A stretch of DNA of 64,000 bases from Kordia zhangzhouensis. GTDB taxonomy: Bacteria > Bacteroidota > Bacteroidia > Flavobacteriales > Flavobacteriaceae. Below the pieces are notes generated by a model, which made no database searches, was not told the DNA's origin, and saw only the letters and a program-made list of their open reading frames with translations. Shown one piece after another: positions 14,641 to 21,628 of this stretch. The stretch covers positions 1 to 64,000 of the forward strand of contig NZ_LBMH01000001.1 in NCBI RefSeq assembly GCF_001005305.1, written 5' to 3'. A program made the position numbers and the translations under genes. Within the stretch, counting starts at the first letter, position 1, and every line of letters starts with the position of its first letter.

Positions 14641-16317
14641 ATGAAATTTATTCTTCTATCTAATTCTTATCACTTTATCTTCTTGTAAAAAAGATGATAA
14701 CGGAACTCAACCTAACCAAACTAATGAACGACTATATGTTAATGGACAAATTTATACCGTTAATTCAAATCAAGAATGGGCAGAAGCCATGCTGATTCGT
14801 AATGGAATAATAATAGCCATAGGAACAACTACAGACGTTGAAAATCAAGCTTCTGAAAATGCAGAAATTATTGATTTGGAGAATAAAATGGTAATGCCTG
14901 GTATTCATGATGTTCATTTGCATCCCTTGGAAGCAGCATCAGATAATTTTCTTTTTGTGCTGAACACCGAAGAAACTAACCCAGAAAACTATGCTTCTGA
15001 TATAGAACAAGCAGTAACGCAAAATCCAAATTCTGAGTGGATTTTAGGTTGGGGATTTGATATTTATACCCTTTTCGATGCTACTCGCGAACCAATCGAA
15101 ATTTTAGACGACATTTCAACCACCAAACCTATTGCGGTAATGGAACAAACCTCACATTCCATTTGGGTAAATTCAAAAGCATTAGAACTTGCTGGTATAG
15201 ACGAAAATTCTGAAAACCCAATTGGTGGGATCATAATGAAAGATGACAACGGAATGCCAAACGGAATTTTAATAGACAATGCAGGAAACTTAATCATTGA
15301 TTTAGCCATTGCGTCAATTCCAAATAACGAACAAAACGATTATGATGGCTTGGTAAATTTTGCTCTTCCAGAATTGGCAAAAAACGGAATTACTTCTGTT
15401 TGTGATGCAAGAACCTATTGGAAACGTAATCATCATCAAACTTGGCAAAGAGTTGAAGATGAAGGAAAACTTACTGTAAGAGCAAATCTTGGGCTTTGGC
15501 TATATCCAACCGAAAATGATGCTACACAAATCAGCACTATTCAATCTCTATATTCTAACGATGCAAATAGTTTTTTGAAAATCAATCAAATCAAATTGTA
15601 TGCTGACGGAATAATCATCAACACAACATCTGCAATGGAAGACGATTACCTAATAGACTTATTCAATTTACCTACAAATAATGGATTAAACTATGTCTCT
15701 CAAAGTAGAATTTCACAATATATATCAGCTTTAGAGCCAATAGGTTTTGATTTTCATATTCATACCATTGGAAATCGTGGCGTGAATGAAGCTCTTAATG
15801 CCATTGAGCAAAGTAGTAATGGAAATGGCAGACACAGATTAACGCACGTAGAATATGTCCTGCCTTCCGACTATTCAAGATTTAGTCAATTAAATGTGAC
15901 CGCAGATGCACAAGTTGCAGGAGATTTTACACAACCTGCTAATTGGCACGAAACCGACTTTCTTATTGGTTCTGCATTAAATAATGCGAATGTTCCAATT
16001 AAAAATTTGGTAGATGCCAATGCAAGATTGACCTTGAGTAGCGATTGGGATGTGAGTGAGCTAAATCCATTTATAGGAATGCAGAATGCTGTAACTCGTG
16101 CACCACAAAACATATCTCTAAATGAAGCATAAGAGCATACACAATTAATGCAGCTTATGTGATGAGACAGGAAAACAAAGTAGGAACTTTAGAAGTTGGT
16201 AAAGAAGCAGATTTTATTGTTTTAAGCCAAAATCTATTTGACATTCAACCGACACAAATCAATCAAACTCAAGTTTTAGAAACCTATCTGAAAGGCGAAC
16301 TGATTTACGAACAATAA
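14641..16317 (+). pseudogene. amidohydrolase (YtcJ-like) broken by two frameshifts
   Basis: The central open frame (14789-16132) encodes an amidohydrolase-3-type metal-dependent hydrolase with HDVHLHP as metal-binding HxH and the later FDFHIHTIGNRG and LTHVEY segments. Upstream the same frame continues back to a lipoprotein signal ending LILITLSSCKKD, but a one-base insertion near 14659 separates it from ATG 14641 (MKFILL). Downstream a one-base deletion near 16130 creates TAA; in the shifted frame the protein continues RAYTINAAYVMRQENKVGTL and GKEADFIVLSQ to a stop at 16315-16317. Two lesions suggest a recently inactivated gene, unless they are sequencing errors. An alternative upstream ATG is at 14632. 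Confidence 0.75.
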
Positions 16318-16327
16318 AATGAATAAC

Positions 16328-16463
16328 GTTTGCTAACAACGTATATAAAAAATAGCGGTTTAATCACTCAATCGAAAGATAGTGAATAAATTAAAAGTCA
16401 ATTATAAACCGAAAATTTAGTGCGTAAAAACCGCTACTTTTTATATACAGGACCGTTGTAGCC
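16328..16463 (+). repeat. array element 7 (136 nt, attC-like)
   Basis: It starts GTTTGCTAAC, matching the reverse complement of the cassette start at 14601 at 9 of 10. Arms GTATATAAAAAATAGCGG and CCGCTACTTTTTATATAC pair almost fully, leaving AGGACC unpaired beside the right core. It ends with cassette start GTTGTAGCC at 16455-16463. Confidence 0.65.
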
Positions 16464-16517
16464 AATACTGAAAAAACCATCAGAACATCATAAAAAATAT
16501 AGAAAACAACAAATAAT

Positions 16518-16531
16518 GTTGCATATACAAC
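16518..16531 (+). promoter_or_regulatory. probable MarR operator O1 and promoter
   Basis: GTTGCATATACAAC is a palindrome with one mismatch, sharing ATGTTGYATATACAACTT with the perfect site at 16972. A -7 box TACATTTG follows at 16542-16549, so the operator occupies the -33 region. The -7 box is 4 nt from the start codon, implying a leaderless or near-leaderless message if it is used. Confidence 0.65.
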
Positions 16532-16553
16532 TTGGAGTTTTTACATTTGCTTT

Positions 16554-16955
16554 ATGAAATATGATTTACAATTTTGTATTGGTTCACGATTAAGACGACT
16601 ATCAAGAATAGCTGATGGACATTTTAGAAGAAAATTATCTGAATTTAACATTACCGAAAATCAAATGACCATTTTATTTGTTTTAAAAAAAATGGGGAAA
16701 GTTGAGCAAGGGAAAATCGGACAAGCATTAGTTTTGGAACGCTCAACAGTAAGCAGGAATATTAAAATCTTGGAAAAACAGAACTATATAAATAGAACAT
16801 CTGAATATCGACCAGAAATTGAACTTTCAAAACAAGGTAATGAAATGGTAAAAAAGCTAATTCCTCTTTGGGAAGAGACTATGGACGAGCTAATTTCAAA
16901 ATTGGGCGAAAATGGATTAACACATTTGACTGAATTGGAAAATAGTTTAAACTAA
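16554..16955 (+). CDS. MarR-family transcriptional regulator
   Basis: A 133-residue winged-helix regulator. The pattern SEFNITENQMTILFVLKKMG, then GKIGQALVLERSTVSRNIKIL as recognition helix and wing (YINRTSEYRPEIELSKQG), is typical of MarR. It probably represses its own operon through the two GTTGyATATACAAC palindromes at 16518 and 16972, one before its own gene and one before the hydrolase. The cassette is unusual in carrying its own regulated promoters. The ligand is unknown; an electrophile or lipophilic compound would fit the family and the downstream enzymes. Confidence 0.88.
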   Translation: MKYDLQFCIGSRLRRLSRIADGHFRRKLSEFNITENQMTILFVLKKMGKVEQGKIGQALVLERSTVSRNIKILEKQNYINRTSEYRPEIELSKQGNEMVKKLIPLWEETMDELISKLGENGLTHLTELENSLN

Positions 16956-16971
16956 TTTTTTTAATTACAAT

Positions 16972-16985
16972 GTTGTATATACAAC
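16972..16985 (+). promoter_or_regulatory. probable MarR operator O2
   Basis: GTTGTATATACAAC is a perfect 14-bp palindrome in the 61-bp gap between marR and the hydrolase. It extends the match with O1 to 18 bp (ATGTTGyATATACAACTT). Confidence 0.7.
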
Positions 16986-17016
16986 TTTTAAACTATTATA
17001 AGCTTTAAATTTTAAT

Positions 17017-17943
17017 ATGGTAATAGCTAATATGACTTCTGAAAATTTTCCATACCAATCAAAATTCATCAATATTTTGAATTCCAAAATTCATTATATA
17101 GACGAAAACAACTGCGATGATACTAGTCAAGTAACGTTTATCTGTGTTCACGGAAATCCAAGCTCAAGTTATATATGGCGAAACATCATTTCTTTTTTAT
17201 TGCCAAAAGGTCGTGTAATCGCAATGGATTTAGTTGGTTTTGGAAAATCTGATAAACCAAATATTGACTATAGAGTATTAACACATTCCAACTATTTTGA
17301 TGAGTTCATTAACGAATTGAATTTAAACAATATCATTTTCGTGTTACACGATTGGGGTACTACATTAGGTTTGTCGTATGCACGCAAAAATAGTGAAAAA
17401 ATAAAAGGAGTAGCTTTTATGGAGGGTATAATACGACCAAAAAAGTGGGACTTCGGAAATCCTTTTGTTCGTTTAATTTTTCGTTTGTTTCGCACACCAA
17501 TTGTTGGCAAACTAATGATTATCAATGGCAATTTCTTTGTTGAAAGAATCCTATTATCAATAGGCCAAAAAAGAAAACTGACCAAAACCGAAAAGAACTA
17601 CTATCGGCAACCTTTCCTAAAAAAACAAAATCGTAAACCAATCTATGTTTTTCCGAATGAAATTCCTATTAACGGAAAACCAAAAGATGTTTACAAAATG
17701 GTCAACAAAAATCACGAATGGCTTAAGACTTCAGACGTTCCTAAACTTTTATTATGGATTAAAACTGGTGTTCTTATCAAACCTAACCACGTTCAGGAAA
17801 TGAAAAATGACTATAAAAATATTGAGGTAGAATATGTTGGGGAAAGTTCTCACTATCTACAAGAAGACTTTCCAACTGAAATTGGTCAGTCTATCGTCAA
17901 TTGGAATCAAAGAATAAATAGAAAACAAAAATATGAACAATAA
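17017..17943 (+). CDS. haloalkane-dehalogenase-like alpha/beta hydrolase
   Basis: A 308-residue alpha/beta hydrolase (Met6 at 17032 is an alternative start). The residues match haloalkane dehalogenases of the DhaA type: Asn47 and following in HGNPSSSYIWRN, nucleophile Asp112 with Trp113 in VLHDWGTTLG, acid Glu136 in FMEGIIRP, and base His279 in ESSHYL. Asn plus Trp would form the halide pocket. The family converts haloalkanes to alcohols in the cytosol, but related proteins are luciferases or esterases, so dehalogenation is an inference. It overlaps the NmrA-like gene by 11 bp and follows a MarR operator. Confidence 0.8.
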   Translation: MVIANMTSENFPYQSKFINILNSKIHYIDENNCDDTSQVTFICVHGNPSSSYIWRNIISFLLPKGRVIAMDLVGFGKSDKPNIDYRVLTHSNYFDEFINELNLNNIIFVLHDWGTTLGLSYARKNSEKIKGVAFMEGIIRPKKWDFGNPFVRLIFRLFRTPIVGKLMIINGNFFVERILLSIGQKRKLTKTEKNYYRQPFLKKQNRKPIYVFPNEIPINGKPKDVYKMVNKNHEWLKTSDVPKLLLWIKTGVLIKPNHVQEMKNDYKNIEVEYVGESSHYLQEDFPTEIGQSIVNWNQRINRKQKYEQ

Positions 17944-19003
17944 ACAAATACTGGTAACAGCAGCAAACGGAAACACGGGCTTTCCAGCTTCAAAAGAATT
18001 ATTGAAATTAGGATTTAAAGTCCGAGCGTTTGTTAGAAATCCAAATAACAAAAAAGCACAGGAACTAAAAAGGTTAGGTGCTGAAATATTCGTTGGCGAC
18101 ATTCAAGACATCAGAGATGTTAGAAAATCACTTGAAAATATTGAAAGTGCATACTTTGTACCTACTTACCCAAATGTACTTTTCCAAGGTTCAACTTTTG
18201 CAACTGCGGTAGAAGAAATGGAAACAAAAAATGTAGTTGTACTTACGCAATGGTTATCGTCAAATTCACATCCTTCGGTATACACCAAAGAACATTGGTT
18301 GGTTGACCAAGCCTTTAAGCGACTTGAAAACACCAACGTAGTATTTGTAAATCCTGGACTTTTTGCATTCGTTTATTTTATGATGCCTGAACCTATGTTG
18401 CAATTCGGAATGATGCCTAATTTTGGAACAAATGCACCACCTTCAAATGAAGATATTGGATTAACAGTTGCACATATTCTAAAAAACACAGAGCCACATA
18501 TTGGAAAAACATATCGAGTAACAAGTAGAGAATTATTAACACCGCAAGAAATGGCAGACATAGTTGGTAAAGTTGTTGGCCGTAAAATAAAAGCAAACAT
18601 TTTACCCGAAAATATGATGTTAAAAATGTTACGCTCTTATGGCTTTCCGCAACGTGACGCATCACAAGTTATCTACTACGTTAAAGACGGACACAATGGA
18701 GGTTTTGAACAAAACGCACCAAGTACAACCGTTCAAGATATTGTTGGCAAACCAGCTGATGATTTTGAAACCATTACTCGTAGGTATTTAAAAGAAAAAC
18801 CTATGGTGAAACAGTCCTTTCTGAACAAATTACGAACTATGAAAATAATGGTGAAAGCTATATTGACTAAAAAATGGAATATGACGGAATTTGAAAAAAA
18901 TCAAGGCTTTCCAATATTTAAAAATATGATACTATCCAATAATTCAGAGGAATGGAAATCGGAACATTATAGTACCGGCTACAACAATGTATATAAGCCA
19001 TAG
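17933..19003 (+). CDS. NmrA/SDR-type NAD(P)-binding protein
   Basis: A 356-residue atypical short-chain dehydrogenase. The Rossmann motif is TAANGNTGFPASKELLKLG near the N-terminus, followed by VRAFVRNPNNKKAQELK and GAEIFVGDIQD, as in NmrA-like redox sensors and quinone reductases. Its start overlaps the end of the hydrolase gene by 11 bp, so the two are coupled. The last residues (GYNNVYKP-stop) are encoded by the left arm of array element 8. A shared role in detoxifying or modifying a small molecule is plausible but unproven. Confidence 0.8.
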   Translation: MNNKQILVTAANGNTGFPASKELLKLGFKVRAFVRNPNNKKAQELKRLGAEIFVGDIQDIRDVRKSLENIESAYFVPTYPNVLFQGSTFATAVEEMETKNVVVLTQWLSSNSHPSVYTKEHWLVDQAFKRLENTNVVFVNPGLFAFVYFMMPEPMLQFGMMPNFGTNAPPSNEDIGLTVAHILKNTEPHIGKTYRVTSRELLTPQEMADIVGKVVGRKIKANILPENMMLKMLRSYGFPQRDASQVIYYVKDGHNGGFEQNAPSTTVQDIVGKPADDFETITRRYLKEKPMVKQSFLNKLRTMKIMVKAILTKKWNMTEFEKNQGFPIFKNMILSNNSEEWKSEHYSTGYNNVYKP

Positions 19004-19042
19004 CGGAATTAGTGCTTCGCGCATGGCTTTTTATATATTTGG
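18977..19042 (+). repeat. array element 8 (terminal, incomplete)
   Basis: It starts GGCTACAAC, an exact reverse complement of the cassette start at 16455. The left arm AACAATGTATATAAGCCATAGC pairs with GCATGGCTTTTTATATAT. The right arm lacks ACCGTTG, as expected for the end of an array or a decayed site. It overlaps the last codons of the preceding gene. Confidence 0.6.
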
Positions 19043-19113
19043 AATCTATTTTATTTCAAAACAGGACAATCTTAAATATCTAAACAAAGTTGTTTAATTA
19101 CATTTAGGAGGAT

Positions 19114-19620
19114 TTACTCAACCAATGAAAAAGTGCCTTTATAGGTTTTGTTTTGCGTGTATAGGTGAATTCCAAACAATGACCAATGTATCAGTCCGTT
19201 CATTTCATACGAAAAGGTATGCTCGTCAATGCGATCGATGTCGCTGTATTGGTATTCCCATAGATAACCGCCAGATACTCCATTGATAGCGCTGTGAGAA
19301 TAGCTAGCTCTAAGTTGATCTTGCTGATCTTTTTTGAAGTTAACGATTAATAGAATTTCAAACATGAAACTTTCATCGATGCGCACGGTTGTAGATTTTA
19401 CATTGTGTCCTTTCAATCCGTGTTGATAATGTGTATATGAATTGTCAAAACCTTTTCCTTTTGCATTCAACATTCCTAAAACGCCAATCACAAACACGAC
19501 GATGATTGCGTTGCCGTATTTATTATTAAAGAGTTGTTTTCCTTTACTAAACAGCGTTAATACCAATGCAAAAAATAAGATGATAAACGAGGCGTTTAGT
19601 ATAAACCAAATGAGATACAT
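19114..19620 (-). CDS. small membrane protein of unknown function
   Basis: A 168-residue protein with two N-terminal membrane helices (about 2-26 and 36-52, AIIVVFVIGVLGML) and a soluble C-terminal part of about 110 residues rich in strand-like segments (TTVRIDESFMFEILLIVNF, TFSYEMNGLIHWSL). No family is recognised. It lies 23 bp downstream of the subtilase gene on the same strand and is probably cotranscribed with it, so a role linked to that protease or its substrate is possible. Confidence 0.6.
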   Translation of the reverse strand: MYLIWFILNASFIILFFALVLTLFSKGKQLFNNKYGNAIIVVFVIGVLGMLNAKGKGFDNSYTHYQHGLKGHNVKSTTVRIDESFMFEILLIVNFKKDQQDQLRASYSHSAINGVSGGYLWEYQYSDIDRIDEHTFSYEMNGLIHWSLFGIHLYTQNKTYKGTFSLVE

Positions 19621-19643
19621 GTACTTTGAATTTAAGAGATTTT

Positions 19644-21302
19644 TTATTTTTTCTTCTTTTTCTTTGAAACTTCTTCCGCCATGAGCAAGGCGTTATACGC
19701 ATTGACTATTTTTCCAGATTTGGAAAGGGAACTGAAAGGAACAAGTTCTTTTTCTTTACTTGAAGATGGTTTGTTGACCATGATATCAAACGAAACACCC
19801 GATTCCATAATGATTTGTTTTACTTCCGCGGCGGTTAGGTTGGGATAGTAGGAACGGATAAGCGCGGCAACGCCTGACACTATGGGCGTTGCTAGCGAAG
19901 TTCCATCAATAAATGCATATTCGTTCTCAGGGTTTGAAGTATAAATATCTTCGCCTGGGGCAAAGATATCAACATTATGTTTTCCATAATTAGAAAAACT
20001 ACTTATTAAATTTTTTTTGTGAGTTGATGCTCCTACAACTATAAAATTATTTGCAAAATCATTATCGTTTTCAATTTGATCATTTGGATAGTTAAAATAA
20101 ATATCTGAATTTTTGCTCTCATTTCCAGCTGCGATTAAAAGCAAAACATCCTTTTCAGAAGCATATTTGATAGCTTCGTCAACCCATTCTCTACGAGTTG
20201 AAAAATCGTTTCTGAAACTCATATTGATAACCTTAGCTCCATTATCAACTGCATAGCGTATTGCCAAAGCGATATCTTTATCCCTTTCGGAACCTAATGC
20301 TGCTAAACGTATTGGCATAATCTTTACTAAGTTAGTGATGCCTTTCACTCCTTCATCATCGTTTCGATTTCCGGCTAACACGCCTGTAACTTGGGTACTG
20401 TGGTAATGAGTGAGCTTTTCACCTTTTATATCATTGTTTCCATAACCTTTATCTTTTAGGGTATTTGGATTATCTCCAATAATATCACTTTCATTATATC
20501 CGCTTACACCTAAATGTTTTTCGTAACGAACGGTAACTTTTTTTTTCTTATATTCAAACCAATCTCTGTCTATTTTATAAGTTACACACTTTTTAGCTTC
20601 CTCGATATAGTATTTAAGTGTATCGTTATCTGTTTTAATTAAATTCAATTTTTCCAAAGTAAACTTTTCATTGGGGAAGTATTTATTGAGGGCATTGATC
20701 ATTTTTTCATATTCATCATACGCTCTTGAGTATTCATCCAAAGCCTTTTTTGCCTTTTCTAGTTTACTATTGTGATTTTTTACTACATGTTGATATTGTT
20801 TGTAGAGTAGCTTGTCTCTTCCTGTAAAAGAATTAATATCTTTATTTTTAAAAACTGTATCATAGAGCCTTAAAAACCTAGTAGACTCATAATTTGAAAT
20901 AAATACATTTTCACCTTTGTCATTTCCTAAGAAATTCCAACCATGAATGTCATCAACATAACCGTTTTGATCATCGTCAATTGCATTATTTGGAATTTCA
21001 TCTCTGTTTTTCCAAAAAACCCCTTTAAACTCTTTGTGGCTAATATCAATACCAGTATCTAAAATAGCAACAATGATAGTATCTCCTTTTAACTTTGGCA
21101 GTATTGTTTTGTATGCTTTCTCCAAACTTATTCCAGGAATTGAATCTTTAAATATATCTTTATGTTGCCAGTTATATTTATCCTTTTTAATTAGCTTTTT
21201 TATCTCAGTTTTTGAAATATAATGATTAGCAGGATTTTCTATTGTATTACAACTGAAAATGCTACTAATCAAAATCAAAAAAATAACTGTTTTAATTTTC
21301 AT
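19644..21302 (-). CDS. S8 subtilisin-like protease lipoprotein
   Basis: A 552-residue lipoprotein (signal segment ending SSIFSC, Cys18). The subtilase triad is complete: Asp82 in VAILDTGID, His301 in HYHSTQVTGVLAGN and Ser469 in DGTSLATPIVSG, with oxyanion Asn394 in AAGNES. A charged insertion of roughly 130 residues (about 130-260) separates Asp and His. It is predicted to face the periplasm or cell surface. It follows a gene for a 72-residue GG-leader peptide by 24 bp on the same strand, so it may process or be controlled by that peptide; this is inferred from position only. Confidence 0.9.
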   Translation of the reverse strand: MKIKTVIFLILISSIFSCNTIENPANHYISKTEIKKLIKKDKYNWQHKDIFKDSIPGISLEKAYKTILPKLKGDTIIVAILDTGIDISHKEFKGVFWKNRDEIPNNAIDDDQNGYVDDIHGWNFLGNDKGENVFISNYESTRFLRLYDTVFKNKDINSFTGRDKLLYKQYQHVVKNHNSKLEKAKKALDEYSRAYDEYEKMINALNKYFPNEKFTLEKLNLIKTDNDTLKYYIEEAKKCVTYKIDRDWFEYKKKKVTVRYEKHLGVSGYNESDIIGDNPNTLKDKGYGNNDIKGEKLTHYHSTQVTGVLAGNRNDDEGVKGITNLVKIMPIRLAALGSERDKDIALAIRYAVDNGAKVINMSFRNDFSTRREWVDEAIKYASEKDVLLLIAAGNESKNSDIYFNYPNDQIENDNDFANNFIVVGASTHKKNLISSFSNYGKHNVDIFAPGEDIYTSNPENEYAFIDGTSLATPIVSGVAALIRSYYPNLTAAEVKQIIMESGVSFDIMVNKPSSSKEKELVPFSSLSKSGKIVNAYNALLMAEEVSKKKKKK

Positions 21303-21326
21303 AATGAAGTATAGTTATTTTTATAA

Positions 21327-21545
21327 TCAAGGATCTGTCTGTGGATTATTTGTGTTCGACACTTCAGTACAAACAGTTAAAACGACAACCTTTGAAGCAC
21401 ATGCAGCGTCATCTTTAGATTTTGGAGCTCCTTTTGTTGTAGTATCAGGATTACCAGTATTCGCGCCATCTGTACCGCCCAGCAAGTAATTTCGTTCATT
21501 TAGACTTTCTATTTTTAATTTTAATGAAGATTTCTTTTTTTTCAT
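21327..21545 (-). CDS. GG-leader peptide precursor (72 aa)
   Basis: A 72-residue precursor-like peptide. Its Lys-rich leader MKKKKSSLKLKIESLNERNY ends LLGG at 21-24, the double-glycine pattern of Bacteroidota RiPP/bacteriocin leaders (TIGR04149-like). The core of about 48 residues is rich in Thr, Asn, Asp and Pro with two Cys (49 and 59). It lies between the AraC-type regulator and the subtilase, all on the minus strand. No lanthionine synthetase or peptidase-ABC transporter is in the window, so maturation would need genes elsewhere. Confidence 0.6.
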   Translation of the reverse strand: MKKKKSSLKLKIESLNERNYLLGGTDGANTGNPDTTTKGAPKSKDDAACASKVVVLTVCTEVSNTNNPQTDP

Positions 21546-21628
21546 TTTAATTATGTTTTTTATTACATGACAATGTTATGCATTTATCTTTTTAAAAAAG
21601 AAAGTTACAGATAGATATATCTTTCAAT

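Larger units (their letters stand above)
9386..18985 (+). mobile_element. integron-like gene-cassette array without integrase
   Basis: All genes across 9.6 kb are on the + strand and are separated by imperfect palindromes at 10020, 10562, 11209, 11900, 13266, 14474, 16328 and 18977. Left arms approximate AACAAYGTRTATAA and right arms TATAY-n-ACCGTT. Each unit begins GTT plus variable bases and ends with their reverse complement: 9386/10020 (10 of 10), 10147/10562 (10 of 10), 10652/11209 (10 of 10), 11337/11900 (9 of 9), 13295/14474 (9 of 10), 14601/16328 (9 of 10) and 16455/18977 (9 of 9). In integrons a cassette's own R' and R'' ends pair in this way. No integrase or attI is visible, and the GTT cores deviate from GTTRRRY. 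Confidence 0.65.

Noticed and set aside
14789-16132. Amidohydrolase as an intact 447-residue cytosolic enzyme
   Set aside because: The flanking sequence in other frames supplies a lipoprotein signal on one side and the conserved C-terminus on the other, so the open frame is only the middle of a broken gene.
16471-16553. attI-like site or integrase promoter before marR
   Set aside because: Only the MarR palindrome and a -7 box are visible, and no integrase gene is adjacent.
9386-18985. Array palindromes as ordinary rho-independent terminators or MITEs
   Set aside because: Most are 100-137 nt with different interiors, have no consistent T run, and show covariation between the two ends of each unit. 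Terminators would not covary this way and MITEs would share interior sequence.
9386-18985. A CRISPR array or prophage
   Set aside because: The repeats are few, long, unequal in spacing and separated by genes. There are no cas, capsid, tail, terminase or portal genes.
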